Below are positions 7,546 through 17,141 of a DNA stretch of 36,436 nucleotides, piece after piece. The notes under the pieces were generated by a model. It did no database searches, had not been told where the DNA came from, and saw only the letters and a list, made by a program, of their open reading frames with translations. A program made the position numbers and the translations under genes. Origin of the DNA: Oscillospiraceae bacterium (GTDB taxonomy: Bacteria > Bacillota > Clostridia > Oscillospirales > CAG-272); assembly GCA_015064205.1 (NCBI GenBank), contig SVSR01000019.1, positions 1 through 36,436 on the forward strand, read 5' to 3'. Each line of letters begins with the position of its first letter. The stretch's first letter is position 1.

Positions 7546-8730
7546 TCAGTACTTTCTCCATACCATTTTGTTAACAACGCCGGTGTAGCTCTGGATTATT
7601 TTTACAACCTTTGTAGACACGTTTTCTTCAACGTATACGGGCACGGGAATACCGTGATCGCCGCTTTCGTTCATGCTTACGGCTGTGTCAACTGCCTGGA
7701 GCAGACTGCGCTCGTCAATGCCCGCAAGTATAAAGCAGGCCTTGTCAAGAGCTTCGGGGCGTTCTGTTGACGTGCGTATGCATACAGCGGGGAAATGACG
7801 GCCTATTGACGTGTAGAAGCTTGATTCCTCAGGAAGCGTTCCCGAGTCTGAAACTACTGCAAAGGCGTTCATCTGAAGATTGTTATAGTCGTTAAAGCCA
7901 AGCGGCTCGTGGCATATCACTCTGCTGTCAAGCTTAAAGCCTGATGCTTCAAGTCTTTTCTTGCTTCTCGGGTGGCAGGAATAAAGTATCGGCATATCGT
8001 ATTTTTCGGCCATCTTGTTTATCGCATTAAATAGCGAGAGAAAATTTTTTTCGGTATCTATGTTTTCTTCTCTGTGAGCCGAGAGAAGTATGTACTTTTT
8101 CTTTTCAAGACCAAGCCTTGAAAGCACGGTACTTGCATCGATTTCGCCAAGATTGTTGTGAAGCACCTCTGCCATAGGCGAGCCCGTAACGTAGGTGCGT
8201 TCTTTGGGAAGTCCGCACTCGTGCAGATAACGGCGCGCGTGCTCGGAATATGCAAGGTTGACGTCTGATATAATATCAACTATACGGCGGTTGGTTTCTT
8301 CGGGAAGGCACTCATCCTTGCATCTGTTGCCTGCTTCCATATGGAATATCGGTATATGCAGTCTTTTGGCTGAGATTGCCGAAAGGCAGGAGTTTGTGTC
8401 GCCAAGGATAAGAAGCGCGTCGGGCTTTATCTGTGACATAAGCTTATATGAGCAGTTGATTATATTTCCCACTGTTGCGCCGAGGTCGTCGCCGACTGCG
8501 TCCATGTATACATCAGGGTCAGCAAGCTTGAGATCCTTGAAAAATACGCCGTTTAAGTTGTAGTCGTAGTTCTGTCCTGTGTGCGCAAGGATGCAGTCAA
8601 AGTATTTGCGGCATTTGTTTATAACGGCGGCAAGTCTTATAATTTCAGGGCGTGTACCAACGATTATAAGAAGCTTTAATCTACCGTCATTTTTGAATTG
8701 TACGTTACTGTAATCAAGTTTGATATCCAT
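7546..8730 (-). CDS. capG: UDP-N-acetyl-L-pneumosamine/L-FucNAc 2-epimerase, CapG/FnlC type
   Basis: 394 residues from the ATG at 8730 (GAGGTAA upstream). A non-hydrolysing UDP-HexNAc 2-epimerase fold with GTRPEIIRLAAVI near residue 26, ILGDTNSCLSA, FHMEAGNRCKDECLPEE, and SDSGTLPEESSFYTSIG with STERPEA. The ...CKDECLPEETNR and SDSGT...EESS variants are those of CapG/FnlC rather than of WecB/MnaA (which have HVEAGLRT and SGGIQEEA). It should do the last step of UDP-L-FucNAc synthesis by epimerising at C2 in the cytoplasm. capF lies directly upstream (22-base gap) and capE further up, so the pathway is complete in this operon. This is the last gene of the operon. Confidence 0.88.
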   Translation of the reverse strand: MDIKLDYSNVQFKNDGRLKLLIIVGTRPEIIRLAAVINKCRKYFDCILAHTGQNYDYNLNGVFFKDLKLADPDVYMDAVGDDLGATVGNIINCSYKLMSQIKPDALLILGDTNSCLSAISAKRLHIPIFHMEAGNRCKDECLPEETNRRIVDIISDVNLAYSEHARRYLHECGLPKERTYVTGSPMAEVLHNNLGEIDASTVLSRLGLEKKKYILLSAHREENIDTEKNFLSLFNAINKMAEKYDMPILYSCHPRSKKRLEASGFKLDSRVICHEPLGFNDYNNLQMNAFAVVSDSGTLPEESSFYTSIGRHFPAVCIRTSTERPEALDKACFILAGIDERSLLQAVDTAVSMNESGDHGIPVPVYVEENVSTKVVKIIQSYTGVVNKMVWRKY

Positions 8731-8752
8731 ATTACATTACCTCTGTTACGTA

Positions 8753-9949
8753 TCAGACGATTTCGCCGAAGGTGTCGGGCTTGTTCGGGTCAAAGCATTC
8801 GTTTGCCCACATTACGGTTACAAGATCGTCTGTGTCTGAAAGATTTATTATGTTGTGAGTATAGCCGGGCAGCATATGAACGGCGCATATATCGTCGCCT
8901 GATACCTCAAAGCGCAGAATCTCGTCAGAGCCGATCTTTCTTTGCTCGATAAGACCTTTTCCGGAAACCACTATGAAAAATTCCCACTTGGTGTTGTGCC
9001 AGTGCTGACCTTTCGTTATGCCGGGTTTTGAAATGTTCACGCTTATCTGTCCGCATTTTGAAGAGCGCATAAGCTCGGTAAAGCTTCCTCTGTCATCAAC
9101 GTTCATTTTAAGTTTAAAAGCCACCTTGTCTGCAGGCAGATATGACAAATACGTTGAATAAAGCTTTTTAGCAAACGAGCCGTTTGGTATTTCGGGTATT
9201 ATAAGAGTTTCGGGCTGCTTTGTAAAGCTTTCAAGCAACTCTACTATCTCTCCAAGAGTTACGCGGTGCGTGACGGGGGCTGCGCAAAAACGGCCCGTGT
9301 CGCAAAGCACGGTATCAACACCGTCAAACTCGCAGTGATGCTCATGTCCTTCAAGAGCCGCTACCATTTCATCAACGAGATCGTCAATATATAAAAGCTC
9401 AAGCTTTATAGCAGGGTCGTTTACGGTGATAGGAAGACCGTTAGCCATATTGTGACAGAAGGTAGCAACGGCAGAATTGTAATTCGGTCTGCACCATTTG
9501 CCAAACAGATTCGGGAAGCGGTATATAAGCACCTTTGCACCCGTTTCCTTTGCATAATCAAAGAAAAGATCCTCGCCGGCTTTTTTTGATTTTCCGTACT
9601 CGCCACCCGCATATCGCCCTATAAGTGTAGCCTGAATAGAAGAAGCGAGCATAACGGGACAGGTGTTTTTGTGCTTTTTCAGAGTATCTAACAGGGTGGA
9701 AGCAAACCCGAAATTGCCGCGCATAAAATCTTCCGTGTTTTGGGGACGGTTAACACCCGCAAGATTAAATACAAAGTCGGCGTCACGGCAGAAAGCATCA
9801 AAGCACTCTGCAGGCGTATCAATATCGTATTCAAAAACTTCAACGTCTGTAAGCGAGGTAGTCCTGTCCTTGCCGTCGCGTATACATTTAAGTCTTTCGC
9901 ATAAATTTTTGCCCACAAATCCGTGAGCACCCGTTACAAGAATTTTCAT
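8753..9949 (-). CDS. capF: UDP-2-acetamido-2,6-dideoxy-hexulose reductase, CapF/FnlB (SDR plus cupin)
   Basis: 398 residues, ATG at 9949 with AAGGA upstream. Residues 1 to about 270 are an extended SDR: NAD(P)-binding GAHGFVG (7-13) and catalytic Tyr118-xxx-Lys122 in GGEYGKSKKAGE, with Ser103/Ser104 before it. Residues about 280-398 are a cupin with the metal-binding stretch HWHNTKWEF at 316-324. This two-domain build is diagnostic of CapF: in the S. aureus enzyme the cupin carries out C3 epimerisation and the SDR reduces the 4-keto group with NADPH. It makes the precursor that CapG epimerises. Length matches the family (about 370-400). Confidence 0.92.
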   Translation of the reverse strand: MKILVTGAHGFVGKNLCERLKCIRDGKDRTTSLTDVEVFEYDIDTPAECFDAFCRDADFVFNLAGVNRPQNTEDFMRGNFGFASTLLDTLKKHKNTCPVMLASSIQATLIGRYAGGEYGKSKKAGEDLFFDYAKETGAKVLIYRFPNLFGKWCRPNYNSAVATFCHNMANGLPITVNDPAIKLELLYIDDLVDEMVAALEGHEHHCEFDGVDTVLCDTGRFCAAPVTHRVTLGEIVELLESFTKQPETLIIPEIPNGSFAKKLYSTYLSYLPADKVAFKLKMNVDDRGSFTELMRSSKCGQISVNISKPGITKGQHWHNTKWEFFIVVSGKGLIEQRKIGSDEILRFEVSGDDICAVHMLPGYTHNIINLSDTDDLVTVMWANECFDPNKPDTFGEIV

Positions 9950-9969
9950 ATCAAAATCCTTCTTTTGAG

Positions 9970-11106
9970 TTATTCAAGTCCGACAAACTTTAAATGATTT
10001 TTGTAATCCGATAAATTATCCTTGTTTGCCAGCTTAAGTTTGTTTTTATAGCTTTTTACCTTCCCTGATTTGTTAAATAAGATATTAAATATTCTGTAAA
10101 CCCAGAAAACAGGGAGAAGCATTGGAGCTTTTTCTAAAACAGAGTATTTTTCCTTCATATATTTTGACGGAAGAAAAACAGTTGAGAAAACTTTTTTTAT
10201 AAGAGAATGATGCATGGCATCGGCAACGAAACGGTTTTTCGAATTACCGAATATTCCGCTTTCTATTATCCTTTTTGTCATTTCAGAGCTGATGCTGTCA
10301 TATTCACGTCCGTCAAACCAACAAGCAAGCATATTTTTAACATTTAAGAAGAATCTGTTCAACCCGATTTTCTCAAATTGCTCATAAACGTAGCTCTCGT
10401 CAGGCTTGTCACACGAGTTAAGTATAATATAAATATCTATGAAGTGGCGTATACCTATGCCGCCGGTCTGATAATGTTTTGCAATATGTATCATAAGATA
10501 TATCAGAAGCTCGTTTGTAGGCATCTGATATAAAAACGGCGTTTCTGTTGCTTTTAGGATATTTTCTCTGTTTTTATAGTAGTCAAAGTATTTTTCAACG
10601 GCTTTTGACATAAAGGATTTGTGAAGTTCAAGAAGTAGGTTTTTCTTTTTCCAGACATGCTCGTGAACAGACTCATGGTCGAAAACAAAACCAAGCTCTG
10701 ATAAGATCCGAGAGATCTTATCAAGTTCTTCTTCCTTTATATAAATGTCTGCATCGCCAACGGTACGCATTTCAGGTTCGGGATAAAGCGCTTTTGCCGC
10801 TATACCTTTAAGAGGCGCATGAAATATACTGTTTTCGCTGAAGGCAGACAAAATTCTTTCGACTTCATAGTCGTTTGAAATGCGAAGCATAGTGCTTTTG
10901 TAAAGCTTGTCTTCAAACTTTGCTTTGATGTCATCCGGCAATTCTGCATCCGCTTCTTTTATACCGTAATACACGAGAGTTGTAATACGGTGAATACTTG
11001 CTATTTGGTATACAGTATTCCAGTCAACACCCTTATCTATATTGAAAGGTTCTTTGGTAAGCGCGCATTTTATAAGCGCAAAGAGAGTTTTAATTGTTAA
11101 GTTCAT
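9970..11106 (-). CDS. Uncharacterised nucleotidyltransferase family protein (NTP_transf_5-like)
   Basis: 378 residues. The ATG overlaps the capE stop by four bases (ATGA). Central motifs: APLKGIAAKALYP at about 97-109 and RTVGDADIYI at 114-123, typical of PF14907 'uncharacterised nucleotidyltransferase', where the Asp pair of GDADI stands in for the usual metal-binding DxD of the polymerase-beta superfamily. An N-terminal helical part (1-90) and a C-terminal helical part with LHKSFMSK and HIAKHYQTGGIGIRHFIDI follow. Members often sit in polysaccharide and lasso-peptide clusters, but no reaction is established for this gene. Its position inside the UDP-FucNAc gene set (capE, this, capF, capG) suggests a role in the same polymer. 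A substrate cannot be named. Confidence 0.75.
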   Translation of the reverse strand: MNLTIKTLFALIKCALTKEPFNIDKGVDWNTVYQIASIHRITTLVYYGIKEADAELPDDIKAKFEDKLYKSTMLRISNDYEVERILSAFSENSIFHAPLKGIAAKALYPEPEMRTVGDADIYIKEEELDKISRILSELGFVFDHESVHEHVWKKKNLLLELHKSFMSKAVEKYFDYYKNRENILKATETPFLYQMPTNELLIYLMIHIAKHYQTGGIGIRHFIDIYIILNSCDKPDESYVYEQFEKIGLNRFFLNVKNMLACWFDGREYDSISSEMTKRIIESGIFGNSKNRFVADAMHHSLIKKVFSTVFLPSKYMKEKYSVLEKAPMLLPVFWVYRIFNILFNKSGKVKSYKNKLKLANKDNLSDYKNHLKFVGLE

Positions 11107-12152
11107 ATCTTTTTTGTGTCAGCAAGCTCGTTTCTTATATATTCTAATGACATAAGCTTTTCTTTAACCTGCTTAACGTCGAGAAGCTCTGTGTTATGAG
11201 AGTTAAACTCGGTGAGCGTATTGCGCTTTGTGTCGCCCTCTTTGAAATATTTGTCGTAATTGAGTCCGCGTTTGTCGCACGGTACTCTGTAAAAGTCGCC
11301 CATGTCTATGGCGTTTGCACATTCTTCATTAGTGAGGAGCGTTTCGTACATTTTCTCGCCGTGGCGTATACCTATCACCTTTATCTTGGATTTGTCGCCG
11401 CCAAAGAGCTCACAAACAGCTTCAGCCTGAGTCTGTATCGTGCAGGCAGGGGCTTTCTGTACGAGTATATCTCCGCTCGTTCCGTTTTCAAAAGCGAAGA
11501 GAACAAGGTCAACTGCTTCGTCAAGTGACATTATAAAACGTGTCATAGTTGGGTCTGTAATGGTTATCGGCTGACCGTTTTTGATCTGATCTATCCAGAG
11601 CGGAATAACAGAGCCGCGTGAACACATTACGTTTCCGTAGCGGGTACAGCAGATCTTGGTTTTAACGGGAGAAACCGTGCGTGACTTGGCAACGATAACC
11701 TTTTCCATCATCGCCTTGGACGTGCCCATTGCATTAACAGGGTATGCAGCCTTGTCTGTTGAAAGACAGATAACAGACTTTACTTCTTCGTCAATTGCGG
11801 CAGTAAGAACGTTTTCCGTACCGATAACGTTGGTCTTTACGGCCTCAATCGGGAAAAATTCGCAAGACGGAACCTGCTTGAGCGCTGCCGCATGGAATAT
11901 GTAATCAACGCCGTGAATAGCGTTTTTGATAGACTGAATATCGCGCACGTCACCGATATAAAATTTGATTTTTTCTGCATGCTCAGGCATCTTCGCCTGA
12001 AATTCGTGGCGCATATCGTCCTGTTTTTTCTCATCGCGTGAAAAAATGCGGATTTCTCCGATGTCGGTCTTGAGGAAACGGTTGAGCACGGCATTTCCGA
12101 AACTTCCCGTTCCGCCTGTGATCATTAAAACCTTGTCTTTAAAAAGTGACAT
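11103..12152 (-). CDS. capE: UDP-GlcNAc 4,6-dehydratase / 5-epimerase, CapE/FnlA
   Basis: 349 residues, ATG at 12152 with GGAGGT upstream; overlaps the mnaA end by 14 bases. NAD(P)-binding GGTGSFG at 13-19 and SRDEKKQDDMRHEFQ near 38-52. The catalytic region STDKAAYPVNAMGTSKAMME has Lys134 and Met142-xxx-Lys146: the usual Tyr of YxxxK is Met, as described for S. aureus CapE. It starts UDP-L-FucNAc synthesis from UDP-GlcNAc in the cytoplasm, feeding CapF and CapG. Normal length for the family (about 340-350). Confidence 0.93.
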   Translation of the reverse strand: MSLFKDKVLMITGGTGSFGNAVLNRFLKTDIGEIRIFSRDEKKQDDMRHEFQAKMPEHAEKIKFYIGDVRDIQSIKNAIHGVDYIFHAAALKQVPSCEFFPIEAVKTNVIGTENVLTAAIDEEVKSVICLSTDKAAYPVNAMGTSKAMMEKVIVAKSRTVSPVKTKICCTRYGNVMCSRGSVIPLWIDQIKNGQPITITDPTMTRFIMSLDEAVDLVLFAFENGTSGDILVQKAPACTIQTQAEAVCELFGGDKSKIKVIGIRHGEKMYETLLTNEECANAIDMGDFYRVPCDKRGLNYDKYFKEGDTKRNTLTEFNSHNTELLDVKQVKEKLMSLEYIRNELADTKKI

Positions 12153-13245
12153 GTCCTACCTCCAGAATATCAGCAATTCTCTTGCAGGCAAATCCGTCAC
12201 CGTAAGGATTGCTTGCATGTGACATTGCGTTATATGCTTCCTCGTTTTCAAGAAGAAGCTTGAAGTTTTTATAAATGACGTCTTCGTCAGTACCGACAAG
12301 CTTGAGTGTACCTGCCTTTATTCCCTCAGGACGCTCGGTGGTGTCGCGCATAACGAGTACGGGCTTACCGAGAGAGGGGGCTTCTTCCTGTATTCCGCCG
12401 CTGTCTGTGAGTATCATATGGCTTCTTGCGAGGAAGTTGTGAAAATCCAAAACCTCAAGAGGCTCGATTATGCGTATGCGGTCGCATCCGCCAAGCTCTT
12501 CTTCAGCCGCCTTACGGACAACGGGATTCATGTGTATCGGATAAAGAGCTTTTATGTCGTCATGCTCGTCCATAACGCGCCTTATAGCCCTGAACATATT
12601 GTGCATCGGCTCACCTAAATTTTCTCTGCGGTGAGCTGTTATCATAATAAGCCTGCTGTCACTTGCCCATTCAAGCTCGGGATGAGTATAATCTTCGCGC
12701 ACGGTCGTTTTAAGCGCGTCTATCGCCGTGTTGCCCGTGATGTATATAGAAGACTCATCCTTGCCTTCTTTTATAAGATTATCTTTTGAAAGCTCGGTGG
12801 GAGCAAAGTTGTATTTGGAAATAATTGAAACAGCCTGGCGGTTGAATTCTTCGGGGTACGGGCTGAAGATATTGTATGTTCTCAGCCCCGCTTCAACGTG
12901 GCCGACGGGCACATGCATGTAGAAGCAGGCAAGCGCAGTTACAAAGGTTGTTGACGTGTCGCCATGAACGAGAACAACGTCAGGACGAACTTCTTCAAGT
13001 ACATCCTTTATGCTCGTTAATATGTTGGTCGTTATGTCAAACAGCGTCTGCTTGTCCTTCATTATAGAAAGGTCATAATCGGGTACAACGTCAAACGCTT
13101 CAAGCACTTGATCGAGCATCTGACGGTGCTGGCCTGTTACGCAAACGACTGTCTTTATTCCTTTTCGTGTTTTAAGTTCGTTTACGAGCGGGCACATTTT
13201 GATTGCTTCGGGACGTGTTCCGAAAACAAGCATTACAGTTTTCAT
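12139..13245 (-). CDS. mnaA: UDP-N-acetylglucosamine 2-epimerase (non-hydrolysing), MnaA/WecB
   Basis: 368 residues, ATG at 13245 with AGGAG upstream. Hallmarks: VFGTRPEAIKM at 7-17, HGDTSTT near 94-100, HVEAGLRT at 116-123, AHRRENLG, and SGGIQEEAPSLGKPVLVMR with TTERPEG. It interconverts UDP-GlcNAc and UDP-ManNAc. It differs from the CapG-type epimerase at 7546-8730 and matches the classical enzyme, so it probably supplies ManNAc to this polymer or to wall teichoic acid linkage units. It starts 12 bases after the ugd stop. Confidence 0.93.
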   Translation of the reverse strand: MKTVMLVFGTRPEAIKMCPLVNELKTRKGIKTVVCVTGQHRQMLDQVLEAFDVVPDYDLSIMKDKQTLFDITTNILTSIKDVLEEVRPDVVLVHGDTSTTFVTALACFYMHVPVGHVEAGLRTYNIFSPYPEEFNRQAVSIISKYNFAPTELSKDNLIKEGKDESSIYITGNTAIDALKTTVREDYTHPELEWASDSRLIMITAHRRENLGEPMHNMFRAIRRVMDEHDDIKALYPIHMNPVVRKAAEEELGGCDRIRIIEPLEVLDFHNFLARSHMILTDSGGIQEEAPSLGKPVLVMRDTTERPEGIKAGTLKLVGTDEDVIYKNFKLLLENEEAYNAMSHASNPYGDGFACKRIADILEVGHVTF

Positions 13246-13257
13246 GAAATTCTCCTG

Positions 13258-14439
13258 TTAATCCCTGAAAAAGAGATCTTTTGTATATACTTTGTCGATT
13301 ACATCAGACAGAATATTATCATAGCGGTTTGTAATAATTACGTCTGATATACTCTTGAACTCATCTATGTCGTGTATAACGGTGTTTCCAAAGAATCTGT
13401 CCTCTTTGAGAGTCGGTTCATAAATAACAATGTTTATATTCTTTGAACTAAGACGCTTGATAACCCCCTGGACAGAGCTTTGCCTGAAATTATCAGAGCC
13501 CGATTTCATCGTAAGCCTGTATACCCCCACAGTTTTTGGCTTTTTCTCTGCGATCTGATCGGCAATAAAGCTTTTGCGAGTCCTGTTTGACTCGACAATT
13601 GCAGAAATTATATTTTGGGGAACGTGATCGTAGTTGGCAAGCAATTGTTTTGTGTCTTTGGGAAGGCAGTATCCCCCGTAACCGAATGACGGATTATTAT
13701 AGTGATCGCCAATTCTGGGGTCAAGACAAACGCCGTCTATAATCGATCTTGTATCAAGCCCTCTGAGAGATGCATATGTGTCAAGCTCGTTAAAGTAAGA
13801 AACTCTGAGAGCAAGATAAGTGTTGGCAAACAGCTTTACGGCCTCAGCCTCGGTGGGGTGCATGAACCGTACTTCGATATCTTCCTTTATAGCCCCGTCT
13901 GCAAGAAGTTTTGCGAAGCTATGGGCAGCTTTTTTTATTTTTTCGCCGTCATTTGCACCAACGATTATGCGGCTCGGATATAGGTTATCGTAAAGCGCGC
14001 GGCCTTCGCGGAGGAACTCGGGGCTGAACATAATATTTTTGCAACCGAATTTTTCTATAACTGACTCGGTATAGCCGACAGGCACGGTTGACTTTATTAT
14101 CATAGTCGCTTCGGGATTGATCGAGAGCACCTGTCTGATAACACTTTCCACTGCAGATGTGTCAAAATAATTCTTTTCCTCATCATAGTTTGTAGGAACT
14201 GCAATTACGATAAAATCTGATGTTCTGTATGCTTCGGCGGGGTCTGTAACAGCGGTGAGATTTAATTTTTTATCAGCGAGATATTCTTCTATTTCATGAT
14301 CTGCAATGGGGGACTTGCCCTGATTTATCATATCAACCTTTTCAGGGATAATATCAACGGCAACTACCTCATTGTGTTGTGCAAGCAAAACTGCGATAGA
14401 CAATCCCACGTAACCGGTTCCTGCAACAGTTATTTTCAT
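13258..14439 (-). CDS. ugd: UDP-glucose 6-dehydrogenase
   Basis: 393 residues from the ATG at 14439, which follows AAAGG; an ATG at 14457 would add six residues and sits on that site. N-terminal Rossmann motif GTGYVG at 7-12, central helix with Lys202 in [14 protein letters not shown], and catalytic Cys258 in [20 protein letters not shown]. This last stretch is the short E. coli/Klebsiella Ugd type rather than WecC (UDP-ManNAc dehydrogenase). It oxidises UDP-glucose to UDP-glucuronate with NAD+, giving the polymer an acidic sugar. The neighbouring mnaA makes UDP-ManNAcA an alternative product to consider. Confidence 0.9.
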   Translation of the reverse strand: MKITVAGTGYVGLSIAVLLAQHNEVVAVDIIPEKVDMINQGKSPIADHEIEEYLADKKLNLTAVTDPAEAYRTSDFIVIAVPTNYDEEKNYFDTSAVESVIRQVLSINPEATMIIKSTVPVGYTESVIEKFGCKNIMFSPEFLREGRALYDNLYPSRIIVGANDGEKIKKAAHSFAKLLADGAIKEDIEVRFMHPTEAEAVKLFANTYLALRVSYFNELDTYASLRGLDTRSIIDGVCLDPRIGDHYNNPSFGYGGYCLPKDTKQLLANYDHVPQNIISAIVESNRTRKSFIADQIAEKKPKTVGVYRLTMKSGSDNFRQSSVQGVIKRLSSKNINIVIYEPTLKEDRFFGNTVIHDIDEFKSISDVIITNRYDNILSDVIDKVYTKDLFFRD

Positions 14440-14478
14440 TGTTCTTAAACCTTTCATAAAGAATTTGAGTTTAAATGT

Positions 14479-15930
14479 TTATCGCTTTACTTTTAATTTT
14501 GACATAACAAAATTTTTGATAAAAAGAAATTCTTCGTTTCTTGACAGTACGGATAAAAGAGTGTAAGAAATCATTCCGACAACGATTTGCAAAATCATAA
14601 GAGGAAGGTCGGGTATATCAATCAGCCCTGTTGCAAAAACAGCAGCTCCCATAATTATGGACATTATTATCGGGAAAATTATGTCGTGTATCTGCTCTGA
14701 AAATTTATAATTGAGAAGCTTTATATTGTGGTATGAATTAACAAAAGTAAAAAGTGTTGTGAGGACAGCCATATTTATTGCAATCGCTTCAACACTTATC
14801 CACATAACGGCAAGCAATGTGACAAGTTCTATTGACTTTTTTATAATTTCCAATTTAAGGTATATGTCGCTTCTGCCCAGGGCCTTTATAGCCTGTATAT
14901 TTGCCGAATGAATAGGCTGGAAAAGGTATACTATGCAAAAACATTGGAGAAGCGGTACACATTCGATCCACTTTTCTGTAAGTATGACACGTACAAAAGT
15001 CGGTGCAATTGAAAACAGACCGAGCATCATCGGACACATTACAAAAGAACTGAATCTTATGGATTGGCGTGTTCTGGATTTAAGCTTGTCAATGTTATCC
15101 TGTTCATTTGACATTTTAGGGAACAGAACCGCTGTAATTGATGCATCTATATTTGAAACAATAAGTCCGGGAAACTGCTTTCCTTTGTCGTAAAATGCAA
15201 GGTCGGCAGAGGAGTAGAGCTTACCTATTATCAGCGCACGCAATTCCTGATATCCTGTAATAAGAAGCGACCCCCCGAGTATTTTCCAACCGTAGCTCAA
15301 AAGTGATTTAAGTCTTTCGAAAGAGATTCCAAACGGGAATTTAAGCTTCATTGATATTTTGAGTGTAATTGTGTTTACCGTGGTATTGGTAAGGTACTGC
15401 GCAACAAGTGCCCACACACCGAAACCGGAGTATGCCATGGCAATTCCGACAACAGCAGAAACGATCGTTCCTATTATGGTTGCCAGAAAAAATTTTCTGA
15501 ACATCATTTGTTTGGATACGTATGCATGCTGAACTGAGTTTACAGCACTGAGGATAAGTCTTAAACTCAAAACTCTGAGTACGGGGGTAAGGATCTCATA
15601 TCCTTCACCGTAAAATGCAGAAACGTAAGGTGCGCAGAAAAAGAGAACCAAATACATTAGGATCGCCATGCCGACAGTAGTGTATAATACAGAACAGTAG
15701 TCAATAAGATCAGCGTCTTTTTTCTGGACCAGGGCATTACCGAATCCGCTGCTGACAAAAACGTTAGCCAAGGTTATAAAAATTGTGACTATTGAAATAA
15801 CCCCGTAATCTGTTGGGTCAAGGCGCCGTGCAAGAATGACGGCAACTATGGTTGTAATCAGCTGTGCAGAGATTCTTTCGGCAAACTTCCAAATTAAATT
15901 GTTAAGTAAGCCGGTATTATTTTTTGCCAT
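14479..15930 (-). CDS. wzx: Oligosaccharide flippase, Wzx (MOP superfamily)
   Basis: 483 residues, ATG at 15930 with AGGAGGA upstream. About 12-14 hydrophobic segments and the family start LIWKFAERISAQLITTIVAV followed by ARRLDPTDYGVISI, typical of the WzxC/polysaccharide-synthesis branch. It moves the finished undecaprenyl-diphosphate-linked repeat unit across the cytoplasmic membrane for polymerisation by Wzy (21707-22969). Length is normal (about 480-500). Confidence 0.9.
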   Translation of the reverse strand: MAKNNTGLLNNLIWKFAERISAQLITTIVAVILARRLDPTDYGVISIVTIFITLANVFVSSGFGNALVQKKDADLIDYCSVLYTTVGMAILMYLVLFFCAPYVSAFYGEGYEILTPVLRVLSLRLILSAVNSVQHAYVSKQMMFRKFFLATIIGTIVSAVVGIAMAYSGFGVWALVAQYLTNTTVNTITLKISMKLKFPFGISFERLKSLLSYGWKILGGSLLITGYQELRALIIGKLYSSADLAFYDKGKQFPGLIVSNIDASITAVLFPKMSNEQDNIDKLKSRTRQSIRFSSFVMCPMMLGLFSIAPTFVRVILTEKWIECVPLLQCFCIVYLFQPIHSANIQAIKALGRSDIYLKLEIIKKSIELVTLLAVMWISVEAIAINMAVLTTLFTFVNSYHNIKLLNYKFSEQIHDIIFPIIMSIIMGAAVFATGLIDIPDLPLMILQIVVGMISYTLLSVLSRNEEFLFIKNFVMSKLKVKR

Positions 15931-15956
15931 AGTTCCTCCTTTTCCAAAATACTTAC

Positions 15957-17141
15957 TTATTTATACTTGTATAAAAATTTTCGGATACTTTCCGGAATGA
16001 GATCAAGCATCTTGCGCTTGAAGCTTTTTTTGAATACCTTGGGCTTAGTTGCCCATTTATCAATTGCTTTACCGGGAGAGTTTATAAAGTCTTTGAAAAA
16101 TTCATCCCGATTTTCTGAAAACCACGTCTGTCTGGAGAAAAGGGGGTTGTATTTCTCAATATCATCAATTGAACACTCAAGCAGATCCATACGGCTTTTA
16201 AGTGAATCGTTTAGTGACTTTCCCTTTTTTGTATTTAAAATTATGGATGAGTAGTTCTTTTTTGTCCCTTTAAGTTGAGGGAAAACGTTAAAAAGGCCTT
16301 TGAAGTCCGCAATCGTTATGTCGCCCTGCCTGTCTTTGTTACGGTACAGGCAATTCTCTGCACAAGATGCTCTGAGAGCATTCTGGCTTAGAAAAAGTTT
16401 GGTATAACTATCCTCGGAAAGATATATAGTCCCCTTTGAAGAAGTTACAATCTTTATGAGATAATCAAGTTCGTATGTTTTACGTTTGCTTCTGAATTCG
16501 TACGATTTTATTTTTGTATCAAATATATTTTCAAGTTGTCGGATACACGCCTTGAATACCGTTGGACTTCCAACGCCGTGGCAGATCAGATCAATGAGCA
16601 ACAGTGAGTCGTAATCCCGCCCGAGGTAAGCTTTCAATCCCGCAACCTGACACGGAGTACCGCAGAATACAACTCTTTTGCTGTTATCAAGATGATTTTT
16701 TATTTCAATAAATGTGTCACCAATATTGCTTTGAACATATTTTGATTTCCGAAGCGGTGCAATGCTGTCTATTTTGTTAACACATATGTGATTTACAGCA
16801 AAACCGTCGAACGCAGCTCCTGAAAACACTACATCTTCATATCCGTCTGCCCATGCGGCGCAAATTTCCGAAAATGCTCCTCCGGAAGAGCTTTTTTTCC
16901 ATACCGACAAATCTTTTGTAAGCGCGGCATATGCCGTTTTCGGTATATCGCAGGCGTGTTGTGACGGCTTAAGGCTTGGACAAATACGCTCACATTTACC
17001 GCAATTTATACAACTATCGTCTGCTTCAGGGTATAAAAAGCCCTCATCGTTTTGCAGCATTTTTATAGATTTAACCGGGCATATCGAATAGCAGGCTCCG
17101 CAACCGGTGCAACTTCCGGAGTCTTTTATAAATGGCAGCAT
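15957..17141 (-). CDS. Fe-S / FrhB-FdhB C-terminal family protein (F420 hydrogenase beta-like)
   Basis: 394 residues. Residues 1-60 hold two 4Fe-4S ferredoxin motifs: Cys11, 14, 17, 21 (CTGCGACYSICP) and Cys44, 47, 50, 54 (CINCGKCERICP). Residues about 80-330 are the FrhB/FdhB N- and C-terminal region with VFCGTPCQVAGLKAYLG, LICHGVGSP and a second Cys pair in ASCAENC, then GDITIADFKG. In methanogens this fold binds flavin and reduces F420, but relatives in bacterial capsule clusters usually sit beside pyruvyl transferases, as here (its start abuts the next gene). Predicted: a cytoplasmic flavin/Fe-S redox protein acting on a sugar nucleotide or lipid-linked sugar. The actual reaction is unknown. 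Confidence 0.87.
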   Translation of the reverse strand: MLPFIKDSGSCTGCGACYSICPVKSIKMLQNDEGFLYPEADDSCINCGKCERICPSLKPSQHACDIPKTAYAALTKDLSVWKKSSSGGAFSEICAAWADGYEDVVFSGAAFDGFAVNHICVNKIDSIAPLRKSKYVQSNIGDTFIEIKNHLDNSKRVVFCGTPCQVAGLKAYLGRDYDSLLLIDLICHGVGSPTVFKACIRQLENIFDTKIKSYEFRSKRKTYELDYLIKIVTSSKGTIYLSEDSYTKLFLSQNALRASCAENCLYRNKDRQGDITIADFKGLFNVFPQLKGTKKNYSSIILNTKKGKSLNDSLKSRMDLLECSIDDIEKYNPLFSRQTWFSENRDEFFKDFINSPGKAIDKWATKPKVFKKSFKRKMLDLIPESIRKFLYKYK

